From the NCBI GenBank assembly GCA_003833135.1, contig QZLH01000901.1, forward strand, positions 1 through 42,858: a stretch of 42,858 nucleotides of DNA. Direction: 5' to 3'. Of the stretch, positions 1 to 11,907 are shown in pieces. Positions within the stretch are counted from its first letter, which is position 1, and each line of letters starts with the position of its first letter. The notes under the pieces were generated by a model. That model made no database searches and was not told the origin of the DNA. It saw only the letters and a program-made list of their open reading frames with translations. Source of the stretch: Oehlia diaphana (Eukaryota > Glomeromycota > Glomeromycetes > Glomerales > Glomeraceae). Both the position numbers and the translations under genes were made by a program.

Positions 1-51
1 AATATAAAAAAAAATAGTCTGTAGGTACTACCTTCTTAGTATATAATTTAA

Positions 52-83
<32 letters not shown>

Positions 84-106
84 ATAAAAGAAACATTTAC
101 TAGAGT

Positions 107-142
<36 letters not shown>

Positions 143-145
143 ATA

Positions 146-293
146 AGACGGACCGATGGTCTTTTGGTCGGTCTTAGGTCAGTCCCCGAAACGGTCCTAC
201 TGCGCCACAAATAATCAGGACCGTGGTCCGGTCCTACGAAGACCGGGACCGGTTGAGACCGGACCGCGTAGAACTGAGTAGGACCGTTGACCA
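146..293. repeat. GGACCG/CGGTCC-rich repeat patch
   Basis: About 150 bp of GC-rich DNA in an AT desert, bounded on the left by poly-A. GGACCG or its complement CGGTCC recurs at about seven places (near 151, 192, 219, 229, 247, 260 and 281), in both orientations and with irregular spacing. The long minus-strand reading frame across it is a by-product of base composition and runs into poly-Phe. It is probably a dispersed or satellite-type repeat fragment. No function is assigned. Confidence 0.5.
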
Positions 294-531
294 TCTTTAT
301 ATAGAACTGGCTCAGAAAGTTAAAATAAAATCACATGATTGTCAAATATAAACTTCTGGCACTATAGTAATATCATCTTAGTTAAAATATTCATCTTAGT
401 AATTTTTTTCATTCTCTATTAACTTTTGTATATTAGTATATTACTATCACTTATATTAGATGTTATATAATGTATTATTAAATAATATAAATAATACCAA
501 ATTTACTCAAAAAATAAGCAATTGTAACATA

Positions 532-690
532 TGGGCGCTTTGCAGTAGAAAGGGACGAAACTACTAAAAAAAATAAAAAATGAGTTAATATAAAATCTAA
601 ACAAATTATAGCATTTAAAATATTATTGGCATATAAAAGAAAATTTGAATTTTTTTAGTAGTTTCGTTCTTTTCTACTGCAAAGCGCCCA
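532..690. mobile_element. Short terminal-inverted-repeat element (MITE), 159 bp
   Basis: The left end TGGGCGCTTTGCAGTAGAAA and the right end (complement TGGGCGCTTTGCAGTAGAAA) match over about 40 bp, with only a few mismatches further in; the shared stretch continues into ACGAAACTACTAAAAAAA. The interior is about 80 bp of AT-rich DNA with no coding capacity. This is the structure of a non-autonomous DNA transposon. A target-site duplication is not clear (ACAT on the left, ATTA on the right), so the superfamily is not assigned. Confidence 0.8.
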
Positions 691-2452
691 ATTATGATTT
701 TTCAAAAATTCTGTAAAAATAAACAAATAAAAAAATATGACATTAGCAAAAAATATTTTCAATTTTATATAAATCCAACCTCTAACTGTAGTTAAATAGC
801 ATATAACTAAGCGAATAATGTTCAGAATCCTGCCAAAACTACTAATTAAGAAAAATTAGCTGATTTCTGGCATGCTTCTAATCACAATAAATAAATTCTA
901 ATACTTTATATTTTATGAAAATATGAAATTACTATTATACAAATTTTTAAATTTTACAATTTTGTGTAAATAAACTTAAAAATTTTAAAAATATTATAAT
1001 TCTATCAATATTAATCTTATAGATTTAAACTTACTACTATTTAAATTGTTTCAATAAAATAAATTAAAAGAGTTAAAATCATAAAATTTCATACAGAATC
1101 AGAAAATATCATAGATAATATTTAGACTTTTAGAGTATAATTATATGATGAATAACAATTCTACAAATATTGAATTATTACCATTCAAATTTTTTCAATA
1201 AGATAAATTTAATAAACTCAAAGTTATAAAATTTTAATTATTAAATCTTAAAATAACTTTAATATATAATTTTAAATTTTAAAATTTGCAAACTTTACAA
1301 ATTCAAAAATTTTATAAATTTATATAGTATTATATTCAGATTCTAAAAAATATATAAATAAATAATAGGTAAGGTCTAGCCAAAAAAATTTTACTATAAA
1401 CTTTAAAATTAGAACTATAATAATACCAGCCAGTTTTTAAATTAAAAAATTAAATTTCTGATCGGTATTATCTAAAAAAAAAGATTTACACAAGTTTTTT
1501 TAGCAAATTCCAAGTAACTTGAGATCTTATCTATTTATAAATTTTCAGAATTCTATTATATTTGCATAATACCTATGCAATATTATAGTATAATACTTTT
1601 TTAACATTATGCTTTGCATACCTTATTAAATTTTCTGATAAAACTACTTAAAAAGTATTATATTAAAATGTATTAAAAGGCATTCTTCCAGAATATTATA
1701 GAAAATCTATCAATAATATATCTCATAGAATTGAAAAGTTTTTTTGCAAATGGAGATAGAATTTATTATTAAATTTTATCTAAATTAATAAATAAAGACA
1801 TAATGAATTTGTTTAACTTAAATTTTTATTATTGCTATATTAATAATATTACATATATATATAAATTTTTCTAACTTAAAAAGTGGCCAGATAATTCTGA
1901 TCACCCTCTGTAAATATATACAATAAAGTATATTATAATACAATATAAAGATTTGAATTATTTTTGATTTTACTTTTATATTAATATTAATAATATCAAC
2001 TTTTTAGTAAGTCTAAATAAACAAATTTATTTGAAAACAAAGAAACAAATAAATTTTAATATTAATATTAAAAGCATTTACTTAAAAGATTTAAAAATGC
2101 CTATAAATAACATGTAAAATGTTAATTTACACTTTTTTTTTTTTAATAAATTAAATAAAGAAAACTAGAGGTAAGCAAAATAAATTAGAGAAATATTTTT
2201 AATATATCCATTAATAAAAACATTATACCTACAATAATTTGGTCGTTTATTTTAACATTACATTTTTAATAAATTTTATTGCACACTTTTGACAGATTTA
2301 TCATTTATATCCGAGACCTGCCAGCTTTATCCGGAGGTTGTAACAGAGGATGAATGATTGCCTTTATCAATGTTTATACCATGCTTATGGAACGTTTTCA
2401 AAGAAGCAGAACAATCGAGAGACCCAAAGTTCTCAAATCTAATGTTCTAATC

Positions 2453-4826
2453 TCAGTCATGAGCATAGCGAAATACCTGTTTTAAATATTTTAAATGAAT
2501 AACACAATATAGAGAAATCTTAAAAATAAAAACAATATATGTGTATATTACCTTAAAATTATCGTACAATAGGTTCGAATTGCTATCATAATGATACTCA
2601 TTATAGCATTTGTCACAAAAATAGGCTGGAGTCTCTCCAGCCATAAAATCATTAATTGATACAAGTCTATAGATTAAGAGAATATTATCAGAGACTTTAC
2701 AAAATTAACAAAAAAGGCATAATATACTAACGTTGCGGGCCGTGTAATACACATGCGACATTTATGACGGATAATCCTACATTTAAATATTGCCTTTGGG
2801 AACATGTTTGCATCCAGACCATCAGCTGTATGCCATAATCTACCAATATAAGAGTTATGGTAGGTCTGCTTATAATATAAATTACACGACAACAGTCATA
2901 CAAATACATACCTCAAATCTGTGAATACTATGGCATGTTCACAATCTCCTTTATGAACAAAGAGATAAGGTTGATTTAACCTTATCGAAAGGTCACTAAA
3001 CGTTACTTCGTCCATATTTTTTCTTTGATACAATCCAAGTCCTGGATGAGTGTAACGCTCATTTTTATTTACCCATTCAACAATTGTCCTATCAATCGAG
3101 AAATTTAAATCGAAATGATTAAATGATAAAATCATTAATACAAAATACATACTTGCTATAGTCTAATGCATTTTTATCTCTGCAATCATTGTAAAACACG
3201 TCTTCAATGAAGAAATAACCACCTGATTTTTTCTCTTCAGGTGAATTCAAAGCATTTACTGATGCAGGTAATTCAGAAATTTCCTGTTTATAAAAGTCAC
3301 TAACACAATAAAAAGCATCTCTCAGTGCTGTTAGTGGTTGGCTTCCAAGAACTAAGAATTCTTGGGTACGGCTTGGAGGGTTGTTCTGTGAACGGTTTAA
3401 AGGATTACTTTGATTATAAAATGCTACGGATAGGACAACTTCAGGAATACCACTAGTATCAATTTCCTTAATAGTATCGGACTTCTTCTAAATTTATGTT
3501 TACAAGAAAACAATTTAATAATTAAATAAGATTTATTTAATAAGTAAAACAACATACATACACTTGTTATTGAGGAAACATAATTCAAATCGTTGCGTTT
3601 CTTGGCTGGCGCCGAGGCTCGATATTTCGGACTTCATTTAAATAACAATAAAATTGTATATTATTGAAGCATTCAAATCTATATAATAAGTAAATTTACA
3701 CCTACTTTAAACTAGCCAAAGGAGAATTATCTAATAAAGCTGCCATTTCCCAAAACCTCTTTTCCATGGCTGATGGTTCTGGTCTTTCACTTGAATCAAT
3801 ATCTTTGCGGGTTTTTGTACCTTTTGAGCTGGATGCAGCAGCAGTGATAGCAGAAATTGGTACTACTGGAACAATAGTATTTGAAATTCCAGACTGTGAC
3901 GAAGATGCGGCACTATTGGAACAATCTTGTGTAGCATCCTTCCAATTTTGGCATTTAATCCGTTTATTACTTTGAGGTGATTCTTGTCCATCTTTTCCTT
4001 GTACACTGCACTCGTCAGAAACTGTCTTTCTTTTTCTTGTCGATGACCGAGAATGACTTACAACACCTCCGCTCTTGTTTTTTTTCTGAGATGTATTTCT
4101 TTCGGTATCTCCTGTACTTGATAGAGGTAAAGTAATAGAACCAGAATTCGCTCCATTCTGCGCTTTGTTACCATCAATTGAATAATATTGCCGAAGAAGA
4201 CTAAATAAAGTTGGGTCTGCAAAGAATTGACTAGATAATTTTAAACATTCTTGAACGCTACATTATATTAATAAAGTGTTTAGTAATCATAGTTAATTAA
4301 ATATATGCCTATAAAAACGTAGATTCATTTATACTTGCCTGCATTTTTCTGCGATTTCGCGATATTGAGTTTTTGTGAGTTTCTTCGAATTCGAAGGGGT
4401 GTTTGTTATTTCTGCAATTTCATTTTCAAACGCGGCTGCAAATGATTCAGCAAATTGTTTCACAACAATTAACTCCGTTGGTTCCCCTACATTAAGAGAC
4501 CATTCAGATATTGAATTAGAATCTATTGGTTCCTCCTCAACTGCTAACTCGTTTTCAAAGTTACGGCCATTTAGAGCGAGATCTTCTTGTAATGTAAACT
4601 CAATTGGTTCATTTTCGATAGGTGTATTTACGACGGTTGATTTCTGATAAACTTGTGAATCATTTGTTTGAGTTGTTGTGTTTTGACTAGTGATTCCTTC
4701 GAAGTATGACTCTAATAGGGATGCAACCTCTTCAACATTATCTGGTTTAGTGATAATATTTATCAATGCATTAGAGCCATTTTTAGTTTCATTATTTATT
4801 GAAACATTATCATTAACATTCTTCAT
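2453..4826 (-). CDS. SNAPC3: snRNA-activating protein complex subunit 3-like (SNAP50/SNAPC3)
   Basis: A multi-exon gene whose product resembles subunit 3 of the complex that binds the proximal sequence element of snRNA promoters for Pol II and Pol III. The C-terminal half carries the family signature: FSDLSIRLNQPYLFVHKGDC, then CEHAIVFTDLR, then zinc-binding pairs KCRMC and YFCDKC followed by YHYD, ending VFRYAHD. The N-terminal half is acidic and low in complexity, and exon 2 has a basic stretch (SRSSTRKRKTV) that may be a nuclear signal. I chose the ATG at 4826; an in-frame ATG at 4898 would add a hydrophobic stretch not expected here. The last intron (about 2479-2551) is in frame, so a naive translation reads through it. 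The first intron appears to be GC-AG (see findings). The nearest gene, NAT10, is on the same strand more than 1 kb away. Confidence 0.85.
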
Positions 4827-5958
4827 GACGATAATAATAACAATCGACAGATTTGAAACTAGAATTTGATCAAGTTGCAATAAAAATGAGATATTCAACC
4901 TCGGTTTTGATCTATTTTTAAATATGAATCATGTGATCTAATATATTTTCACTCACGTGAAGAAAGATGCAGTAGAGTGTTCCACACGGATCGGATCGTA
5001 AGGTTCGATCCTATAATGTTTAAAATTTGCGAAATCATTGACATTAAAAAGCCAATTTGATGATTTTTGTGTGATTTTAATATTTTATTGCGTATGGTAA
5101 AATCTAGAATATAAAATTAAAGTATTTAAACGTAGCAAAGCATAAACTACATTTACTTTAGCATATATCACATTCATCGTTGCTGTAAATTTAGAGTTAC
5201 GATCCGGATGAATTCGAAAGGGCACATTTTGCACGGATTTTAATTAATAAATGTTAAATTTCTTTCTTATATATTATAAGACTGCATCCCAATGGCCAAT
5301 GCACAATCTAGTAGTTTAAAAATTACTATTTAATACAAAAAAAAAGAGACGGATTTATTTTTCATCTGATCCGGATGAGTTTTAATTTTCTCTACAGTTT
5401 TGAAGACAATTTTTTTTTATTATATTATGTATTGATAGATATTCCAAAAAAAAAAATTCTTTTTATTGACTTAAATCACGTGGGTATGTGACTGTCTTCA
5501 TTACGACTAGAGCTGCGATTATTTACCCAACACTTTTATAATTAAAATTCCACCCAAGTCCCTCTAAATATAAACAGTGAAAACGCGGTGGGGCGTGATG
5601 CCGGTGATGAATTTCACAAATCACGTGGGGGTGGAAAAAGTGACGGTGATACTGGGGAAGCTAGCTGCGATCCGTCAAGTAAATACACACATTTCAGCCA
5701 TTTTATTAGTATTTTTGGCAGGTGATTTCACCGCACCAGCATTAGCAAATATTAACGGGAAGACATTTTAATTCCAAAATTCTACTCTAATTCTGGTAAG
5801 GTCGACAATCACAAGCAGCAGTGATATTTAGCTATAATACTAAAAGCAGGCCTATTTTATGAAATTGGAATTGGTAAATTTTTTTAATTATTCGTTATCT
5901 GTTATATTTTAATTAACTAAATTAACTAATATATAATAATAATAATAATAAAGTTTCA
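4827..5958. other. Intergenic region between SNAPC3 and NAT10
   Basis: No convincing gene. CACGTG boxes lie at 4954, 5477 and 5622; the first is about 130 bp upstream of the SNAPC3 start and may belong to its promoter. GATCCGGATGA occurs twice (near 5203 and 5366). A 64-codon frame at 5577-5771 runs into a dispersed repeat (5718-5838) and has no recognisable features, so it is not called as a gene. Confidence 0.5.
5718..5838. repeat. Diverged copy of the dispersed repeat at 26467-26611
   Basis: The text CAGCATTAGCAAATATTAA, followed by AAAATTCTACTCTAATTCT and then GTGATATTTAGC, recurs in the same order at 26505-26606 with small differences. The right end (complement GCTAAATATCAC) matches the terminal inverted repeat of the better copy. 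The left end is degraded. It is most likely an old insertion of the same small element. Confidence 0.6.
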
Positions 5959-8900
5959 TTATTTCTTTGATTTTTTTGATTTTTTTCCTCCTCTTTTTGA
6001 CATTTTATGTTCCTTATTTACAATATCTGCGGCAGTCTCCGTCGCTCTACGTTTTTTCGTAGATTCCGAGTTTTTTATACTAACGATCGTTGAAATGTTT
6101 TGCTTTCCTGAAGCAATTTTTGATTGTGCTTCTTCCCAGTTCTCTGGTGTGCCGCTTATTGCATACCTAAATATAACATATAATTGAATTTATTAATATC
6201 ACTTTCAATAATTAAAAGATGTTACTTTAGTAAATAATCACTTTGATAAGTCCAATGAATTAATTAATTCTCTTTGAGTCTCAATCATTTGACTTTTCAC
6301 TTCTTCACCAGCTTCATCTAAATCTTCATCTAATGTCTTAGATACAGGATCCCATGATGTTTCTTCATTTTCATTAAGATTTGATATTGTTGATTCTTCA
6401 TTATCATTAATTTGTTGATTAGAAATTTTTTCCACTCCTTTTTTTTTCTTTAAAACAGTTGTTTCATCTGGAATTTCTTTTTGTATTGCTTCTGTTTCTA
6501 ATGATCGAAAATACGTAGAAAATTTACGAACTATTTTAATGAATAAAGCAAGGATTTGGTTTGAGGGCAATGTTAATTCTTTCTATAATTTAAATAAATT
6601 GGTGTTAGATTTTTATTCATGTAATGTAAATGAAATAAATTCATGCACAATAAACAAACATGTTACCTCTATGTCATCAACACTTTTCCTTTGTAATCCT
6701 ATACCCAACAATATCGAACTTTGAATTCCGGATAATTTTACATCTCTCAATTGTCTGTTAAAGTATAAATATGCTATGGTTGGGAGTAAATCAATAATGA
6801 CATGATAATCTAACATATTATTTGAATATGACTCAAGTCGTTTCAAGTCATAAACAGACAAGTACGATTCAAGAGCGGATTTACTAAACGCTAAAAATGA
6901 ATACATAATAAATATGAATATTAAAAAAATATATTATTTACATTCACATATATAAATTACATACGCTGTGTTATTTCTTTTGCCCTTTCATTTCCGGCAT
7001 CAACTGCTTCCATAATACTAAGTGATAAAACACTCGGAAAATTGCGAAAACTATATGACAACAAACTCAAGAACCTCCTACGAAAATCCTTTGAAAATGC
7101 TGCCAACCATTCAGGATCACATGTAGTAACAAGATCATCAGATTTCAAAGCCTTGAGCATAACGCATGTGTTTTCTCCTGTTAAACTATTAGGAGTTTGT
7201 CGAATATAAAGAGGAATAAATCCTGCACGTTTCCAAAATTTGTGCAATGGAGAAGTTAAACCAAATGAAACACCCAAATAATGTAATCTTACTGGACGTT
7301 TCTCTGAGAGTTTTAAAAGTAAAGGAGGCATTTTACGAGGGTCTCGAATTTTAATTTCCTCATTACGAAGATCGGCATTCTAGTAAATTAATAAGTCAAC
7401 ATAAGTTTCTTTTATACATCTGTTCTAAGATAACTTGTACTTACTTCTAATTCAGCATCATCAACTCGAACTATATTCTCTTGATGATAATCCTCATTTT
7501 CATTCAATGCAGAAAATTCGCCTTGATAGAATGAGGTAAGTAATTCTAGACATCGAGATCCATATCCCATCTATAGATTTATATATTAGTTAAAATAAAT
7601 GTGTAAATAGAATCTATTAGCAATAATACCTTTATGTAGTCCGGATGTGTTGCTATTCTAACTATACGAGCTCCCGATAAGTTTGCAAAATCATCATCCT
7701 GAAACTGATTATTACGCAACGAAATTAGTATAATATTTATTCACACGTAAATAAAATCGATAGACATTTAAAGATTATAAAAACCTGCTGTGAAATTAAC
7801 CAAGGAATCAAATCTCCACTTGGTTGTTGACCTCTGCTCAAGCTATTTAAAACTGTTTGTTTGGATATTTCACCTTCCAAACACACCTTTCATTAAAATT
7901 ACAATATTACTAATATTCTAAAGATATAGTCGAACAATGTGTAGCAAATAGATTTATTTACCTGGACAACACACAATGGGTCTGGCAATGAATTATCACC
8001 TTCTTTTATAGGTGGTAGCAAAACGAATAAATGGTGAGCTGGAGCATCAGACATTAATTGTAAATCATTGGGTGAATTTTTATAATGACTTGCTACGTAT
8101 AATGACATCATCCTTTGTAGAAAAGTTTCTGATACAGGATGAAAAGAAAATAAAGTATCCCGATTCACATAATATAATTCACACTTTTGTGGATGTGGAC
8201 AGCCTTGAATATTTTTAGAAACGATGGATGCGTCTAAACATAAAAGTTTATTTAGCCATTTTTCAACAGGATCATTTAAAGCGTATCTAATCGGCTCTTC
8301 TAGTTTTATTTCTCGAAGTACACGACCACCGGCTGTTGCCCCATTTACTTCTCTTTCAGCTTTTCCATTGCGACCAACAACAGCAATCTCATCCGAAACA
8401 TCTGTACGCCCTTCTTTTCCCATAAAACCTTTAGACTTCTCACGAAGTTGTTGAATAAGTTTAAGGGATAGAGACCTCCCAGTTCCCTCATAACCATTTA
8501 TTGTTGAAGCCATAAATACCAAATATGGACCAATTAGATTTTTTACAAGAGAAAGAGGAATGGCTGCTGCTTCGTCAATCACTACTAATTCGGCCTGCCC
8601 AAGAACATGTGCATCCTGTGGTTGAATGTACTGTTTATCTGGTCAGTATAATTATGTATGTTTTGGGTAAATAGAAATACAAAATTTGAATGGATCTCTT
8701 TTCACCCACTTGAATAGTCTGCCGATGTTGTCTGAAAATATTTACTCTGACTATAGCCTTGTTAAAATCGGGATTTGTTGATTGAACTATATCATAATCT
8801 AAATGCTCTTCGTATTTTAAAGCATCAAATCCCTTAAAGATAAATTCAAATAAAGTCTTCAAATTTTCAGGACTGGGTGATGTTACAAATATATTTGAAT

Positions 8901-10081
8901 AACCATATGCAACAGCAGAAGCAATTGCAATTCCAAGTGCGGCAGATTTACCACGTCCACGAGAAGCAGTAAGAGAAACTGTATTTCGCAAAGCCTTTTC
9001 ACTTATAGATTCAATAAAAGTGAGGATAACTTTGGCTTGATCCAATGTTTTTGCCGGTGCAATTAAAGAACCAACGGGTTCTGTATCCGCTAAAGATGCT
9101 TTCAACTCTTTTAATTCCTGCTGTTCTGTTGATGAATGTTCTGCAGTCTTTAATAATAATGGCTTAACATTTTTACCAGTTGAAATGGGTAAAACATTCA
9201 ATTCATCATCAACAACTAAACAATTTTCGCACGACCCAAGTGAGAGAATGAAACGTTCATTAAACCGTGCAGTCACATCATCATGAGCTTCAGTCCTATA
9301 ACGTGAATGCACATCCTATAAGACATATAAATATATGTTATTGAATAATAAATCAATAAAAAATAATATAATAAAGAATAGTAACAAACCATTGTTAGCG
9401 TGTATAATTGTTTTAATGATTTCATTGTTTTTAATAATATGATAATGATACCGCCACCTTCTACTGTCTCAATAGTACGTGCTAATAAATTTGGGGTCAA
9501 TGCCTCAAAATCCTAACATTAAAAGTTTATAAATTTTAAGTGAATCGAAATTCTTGACAACTTGTAAAAGCAATATACCATACCTGTAATACGCACATTC
9601 CAAATGTATTACCCAAAATTTTATGTGTCTCTTTATAATATGTATATCGAATATTTGTTACGGCAACAAATAGTTCAAATGGATCTTCTGTATTGGGCTC
9701 TCTTATGCCACGTTTAATTTCTTTTTTTATCTTTGCCTCCCTTTTCTTACGATGACTGACCAAAAGAACAACAGGTTAGAAATTTAATGAATACTATTGA
9801 GAAGAAAAGGGTTCCTTACCTACTAAACCCTAACTCTTTCTTATAACACCACAAAACTGAAGGTCGTGCAGTAACTTGAGCTTGTGAAAGTAACCAATGT
9901 AAATTTACTACCTAGACAGAGCATTATACTGTTATCTTTATATTTAACGAATATTATGTTAAAATAAATTACGTACCTGATCTTTGCCTTTATCCCCAAC
10001 AACGACAAAGAAGGTACGATGTTTGTTTTGTACCCCATTTTTTACCAATGTATTTATCCTCGAATCTATAACTTTCTTCAT
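5959..10081 (-). CDS. KRE33: RNA cytidine acetyltransferase NAT10/Kre33
   Basis: A multi-exon gene for the ATP-dependent enzyme that makes N4-acetylcytidine in 18S rRNA and, with an adaptor, in tRNA; it acts in the nucleolus in small-subunit maturation. Domains in order: an N-terminal TmcA-type region (HRTFFVVVGDKGKDQ; DPFELFVAVTNIRY; ILGNTFGMCVLQ; TPNLLARTIETVEGGG); a RecD-like ATPase with Walker A in TASRGRGKSAALG and the DEAA box (IDEAAAIPLSLVKN); STINGYEGTGRSLSLKLI; a GNAT acetyltransferase region (RIVRIATHPDY, MGYGSRCLELL, LHYLGVSFGLTSPLHKFWKR); and a tail ending MSKRGGKKSKKSKK, a Lys-rich nucleolar-type extension typical of the family. All expected domains are present and the estimated length of about 1000 residues matches yeast and human. 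The start MKKVIDSRINTLVKNG aligns with the conserved N terminus. It is divergent from MAK16, another ribosome-assembly gene, with 147 bp between the two starts. Confidence 0.95.
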
Positions 10082-10228
10082 AGTTCATAAAAAAGACAAA
10101 AAAAACGAAAAATTTTTTATCGATCAGTAAAATTTGCTGATCTGCCTAATTTATATCTGTCGATCACAAAATTTACATTGCCTAATCTAAATTTATCAAA
10201 AAATTTTTGACCTTAGATGCTATTAAAG
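10082..10228. promoter_or_regulatory. Shared divergent promoter NAT10 / MAK16 with RRPE-like cores
   Basis: The 147 bp between the two start codons must hold the 5' ends of both genes. It has GAAAAATTTTTT at 10107-10118 and the near-palindrome TCAAAAAATTTTTGA at 10196-10210, one close to each gene. Both contain the AAAAATTTT core of the yeast ribosomal-RNA-processing element (RRPE). Between them a segment of about 40 bp appears twice in imperfect form: CGATCAGTAAAATTTGCTGA..TGCCTAAT, then CGATCACAAAATTTACA..TGCCTAAT. The role is inferred from the gene pair. AT-rich DNA makes single cores weak evidence. Confidence 0.45.
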
Positions 10229-11701
10229 ATGTCAGACGAAATTGTATGGCAAATCATAAATCAACAATTTTGTTCCTATAAAGTCAAGTAAGCTTTTTTA
10301 AGTCGTTTATTTAGCATTGAATTTCTTTTAGTAATTGACCAATTATCGAAATTTTCTTTTTAGAACTGTAACCCAGAACTTTTGTCGAAATGAATATAAT
10401 GTTACAGGGTTTTGTAGTAGACAATCATGCCCTTTAGCTAATTCTAAATATGCAACAGTTCGTGAGATTGATGGTATCAATTATACTAAACTTACCTTGT
10501 TTTATTATTATTATTTTCAATTTTTATAATTTTTTTTATGATATAAATTTAGGTGTAATTTATTTGTACAAAAAAATTCCGGATCGGGCAAATATGCCAG
10601 CTAAAATGTGGGAACGTGTTAAATTTTCAAAAAATTATTCCAAAGCATTAGAGCAGGTATGCTAAACTTTATTATCTTTTGATTTTAAACTTTTATAACT
10701 CGTAAAATCAGATTTCTTTGTATTGAAAATTTATAGATTGATAATGAATTAATGAATTGGCCAAACTTTTTGATTCATAAATGTAAACAACGTTTAACCA
10801 AAATAACACAATATTTAATACGGATGAGAAAATTAAGATTAAAAGATCGGTAATTATATTCATTGCTCCTTTTCAAATTACTTATTTTTAATTTATTTAT
10901 TTTTCTTAAATTCTTCAAAAGACCGAAACTTGTTGGTATCAAAAAGAAAGTTGAGAGGCGTGAGGCTACAAGAGAACGAAAAGCTGAAGCAGCAGCACGA
11001 TTGGATAAAACTATTGAAAAAGAATTGATTAACCGCCTAAAAAGTAAAGCATATGGCGACACGCCACTCAATGTTAATGAAGACGTATGGAGATCAGTCT
11101 TGGAAGGTGATAAAGTTGAGGCAGAAGATGATATCACTAGTGAAAGTGAAGTTGAAGACTTGGAAGTTGAAAATGAATTTGTTGAAAATGATAGTGAAAT
11201 TGAATTAGAAGATTTAGAAGATATTCTCGAGCATCATCAAGAGGTTTTATTTCTGTTTAAAATATTTATTCGATTAATACATATATAAAATGCTTATGAT
11301 AAACATTCGTAGAAATACGAAGAGGAGAATAGTGACACAGAAAGCTCTGAAGAAATAGATAACGATGAGGAAGAAGAGGAGGAACAAGAAATCGAAGCGA
11401 AAGAGAATAACAAAGTAAAGAAAATTTTTTTTTGCAATTTTAATAATTTTAGATAACACCCTAATTTTATAATTTATGTTAATAGAGCAAGAAAAGAACT
11501 ATAAATAAAGATCCTCGACCGAAAAAGAAAAAACGTGAGCATTTCATTTGAAATTTTTCTTTAATTATTTGATACATCTGATAAATCTGATAATAACATT
11601 TCTAACTAAAAAACAATTTTCAACTAAAAGGTGGAACATATGTAGAAGTTGAATACGAACATGAACACGAACAGTCTATTTCCGAATTACCTACTTGGTA
11701 A
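10229..11701 (+). CDS. MAK16: Ribosome biogenesis protein MAK16
   Basis: MAK16 is a nucleolar factor of early 60S pre-ribosomes (27S pre-rRNA processing). Eight exons join in frame to give 309 aa, close to yeast and human MAK16. The start [20 protein letters not shown] and the following [27 protein letters not shown] contain the conserved cysteines. Then come [28 protein letters not shown] text ([16 protein letters not shown]) and [15 protein letters not shown]. From about residue 190 the tail is highly acidic (Glu/Asp runs), then basic (RPKKKK), again typical of the family. Exons: 10229-10287, 10364-10473, 10553-10656, 10737-10849, 10922-11243, 11313-11414, then two short ones ending in TAA at 11701. 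It is convergent with EED, about 200 bp apart. Confidence 0.95.
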
Positions 11702-11907
11702 ACTCATTTGGATTCATTCGAACTTTTTTAAAAGAGCTTCAGATAAAATATAATTTCATTATGGCATTAGAATGAATAAATAGCAATTTAAATTTTTTTT
11801 TAGAATGTTAGTATTATTCGTTAATAAAAAGTTATAATTTCAAGCTAAGAAAGTAAATAAAAACAAACAAAAATACAAAAATACACCAATACATACAAAT
11901 ATTTGTA

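Larger units (their letters stand above)
1..2452. other. AT-rich intergenic desert with repeats, no gene
   Basis: No credible coding sequence was found. The stretch is almost pure A/T with homopolymer runs (poly-T near 61-83, poly-A near 111-139). It contains a GGACCG-rich patch and a short inverted-repeat element, listed separately. An imperfect inverted repeat (TATAATACTTTTTTAA near 1590 and its complement near 1650) could form a stem with a loop of about 40 nt. Near 1880-1910 there is a GC-richer phrase (AAGTGGCCAGATAATTCTG) that looks like a repeat end, but no partner was found in the window. Confidence 0.6.

Noticed and set aside
109..294. A 61-codon minus-strand gene
   Set aside because: It runs through the GGACCG repeat patch and ends in a poly-Phe tract from poly-A.
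4827..4898. N-terminal extension of SNAPC3 from the upstream ATG
   Set aside because: It would add a hydrophobic, Ile-rich stretch not expected in a nuclear protein; the ATG at 4826 is preferred.
5577..5771. A 64-codon gene
   Set aside because: Its second half lies in the dispersed repeat, and no promoter, intron or family feature supports it.
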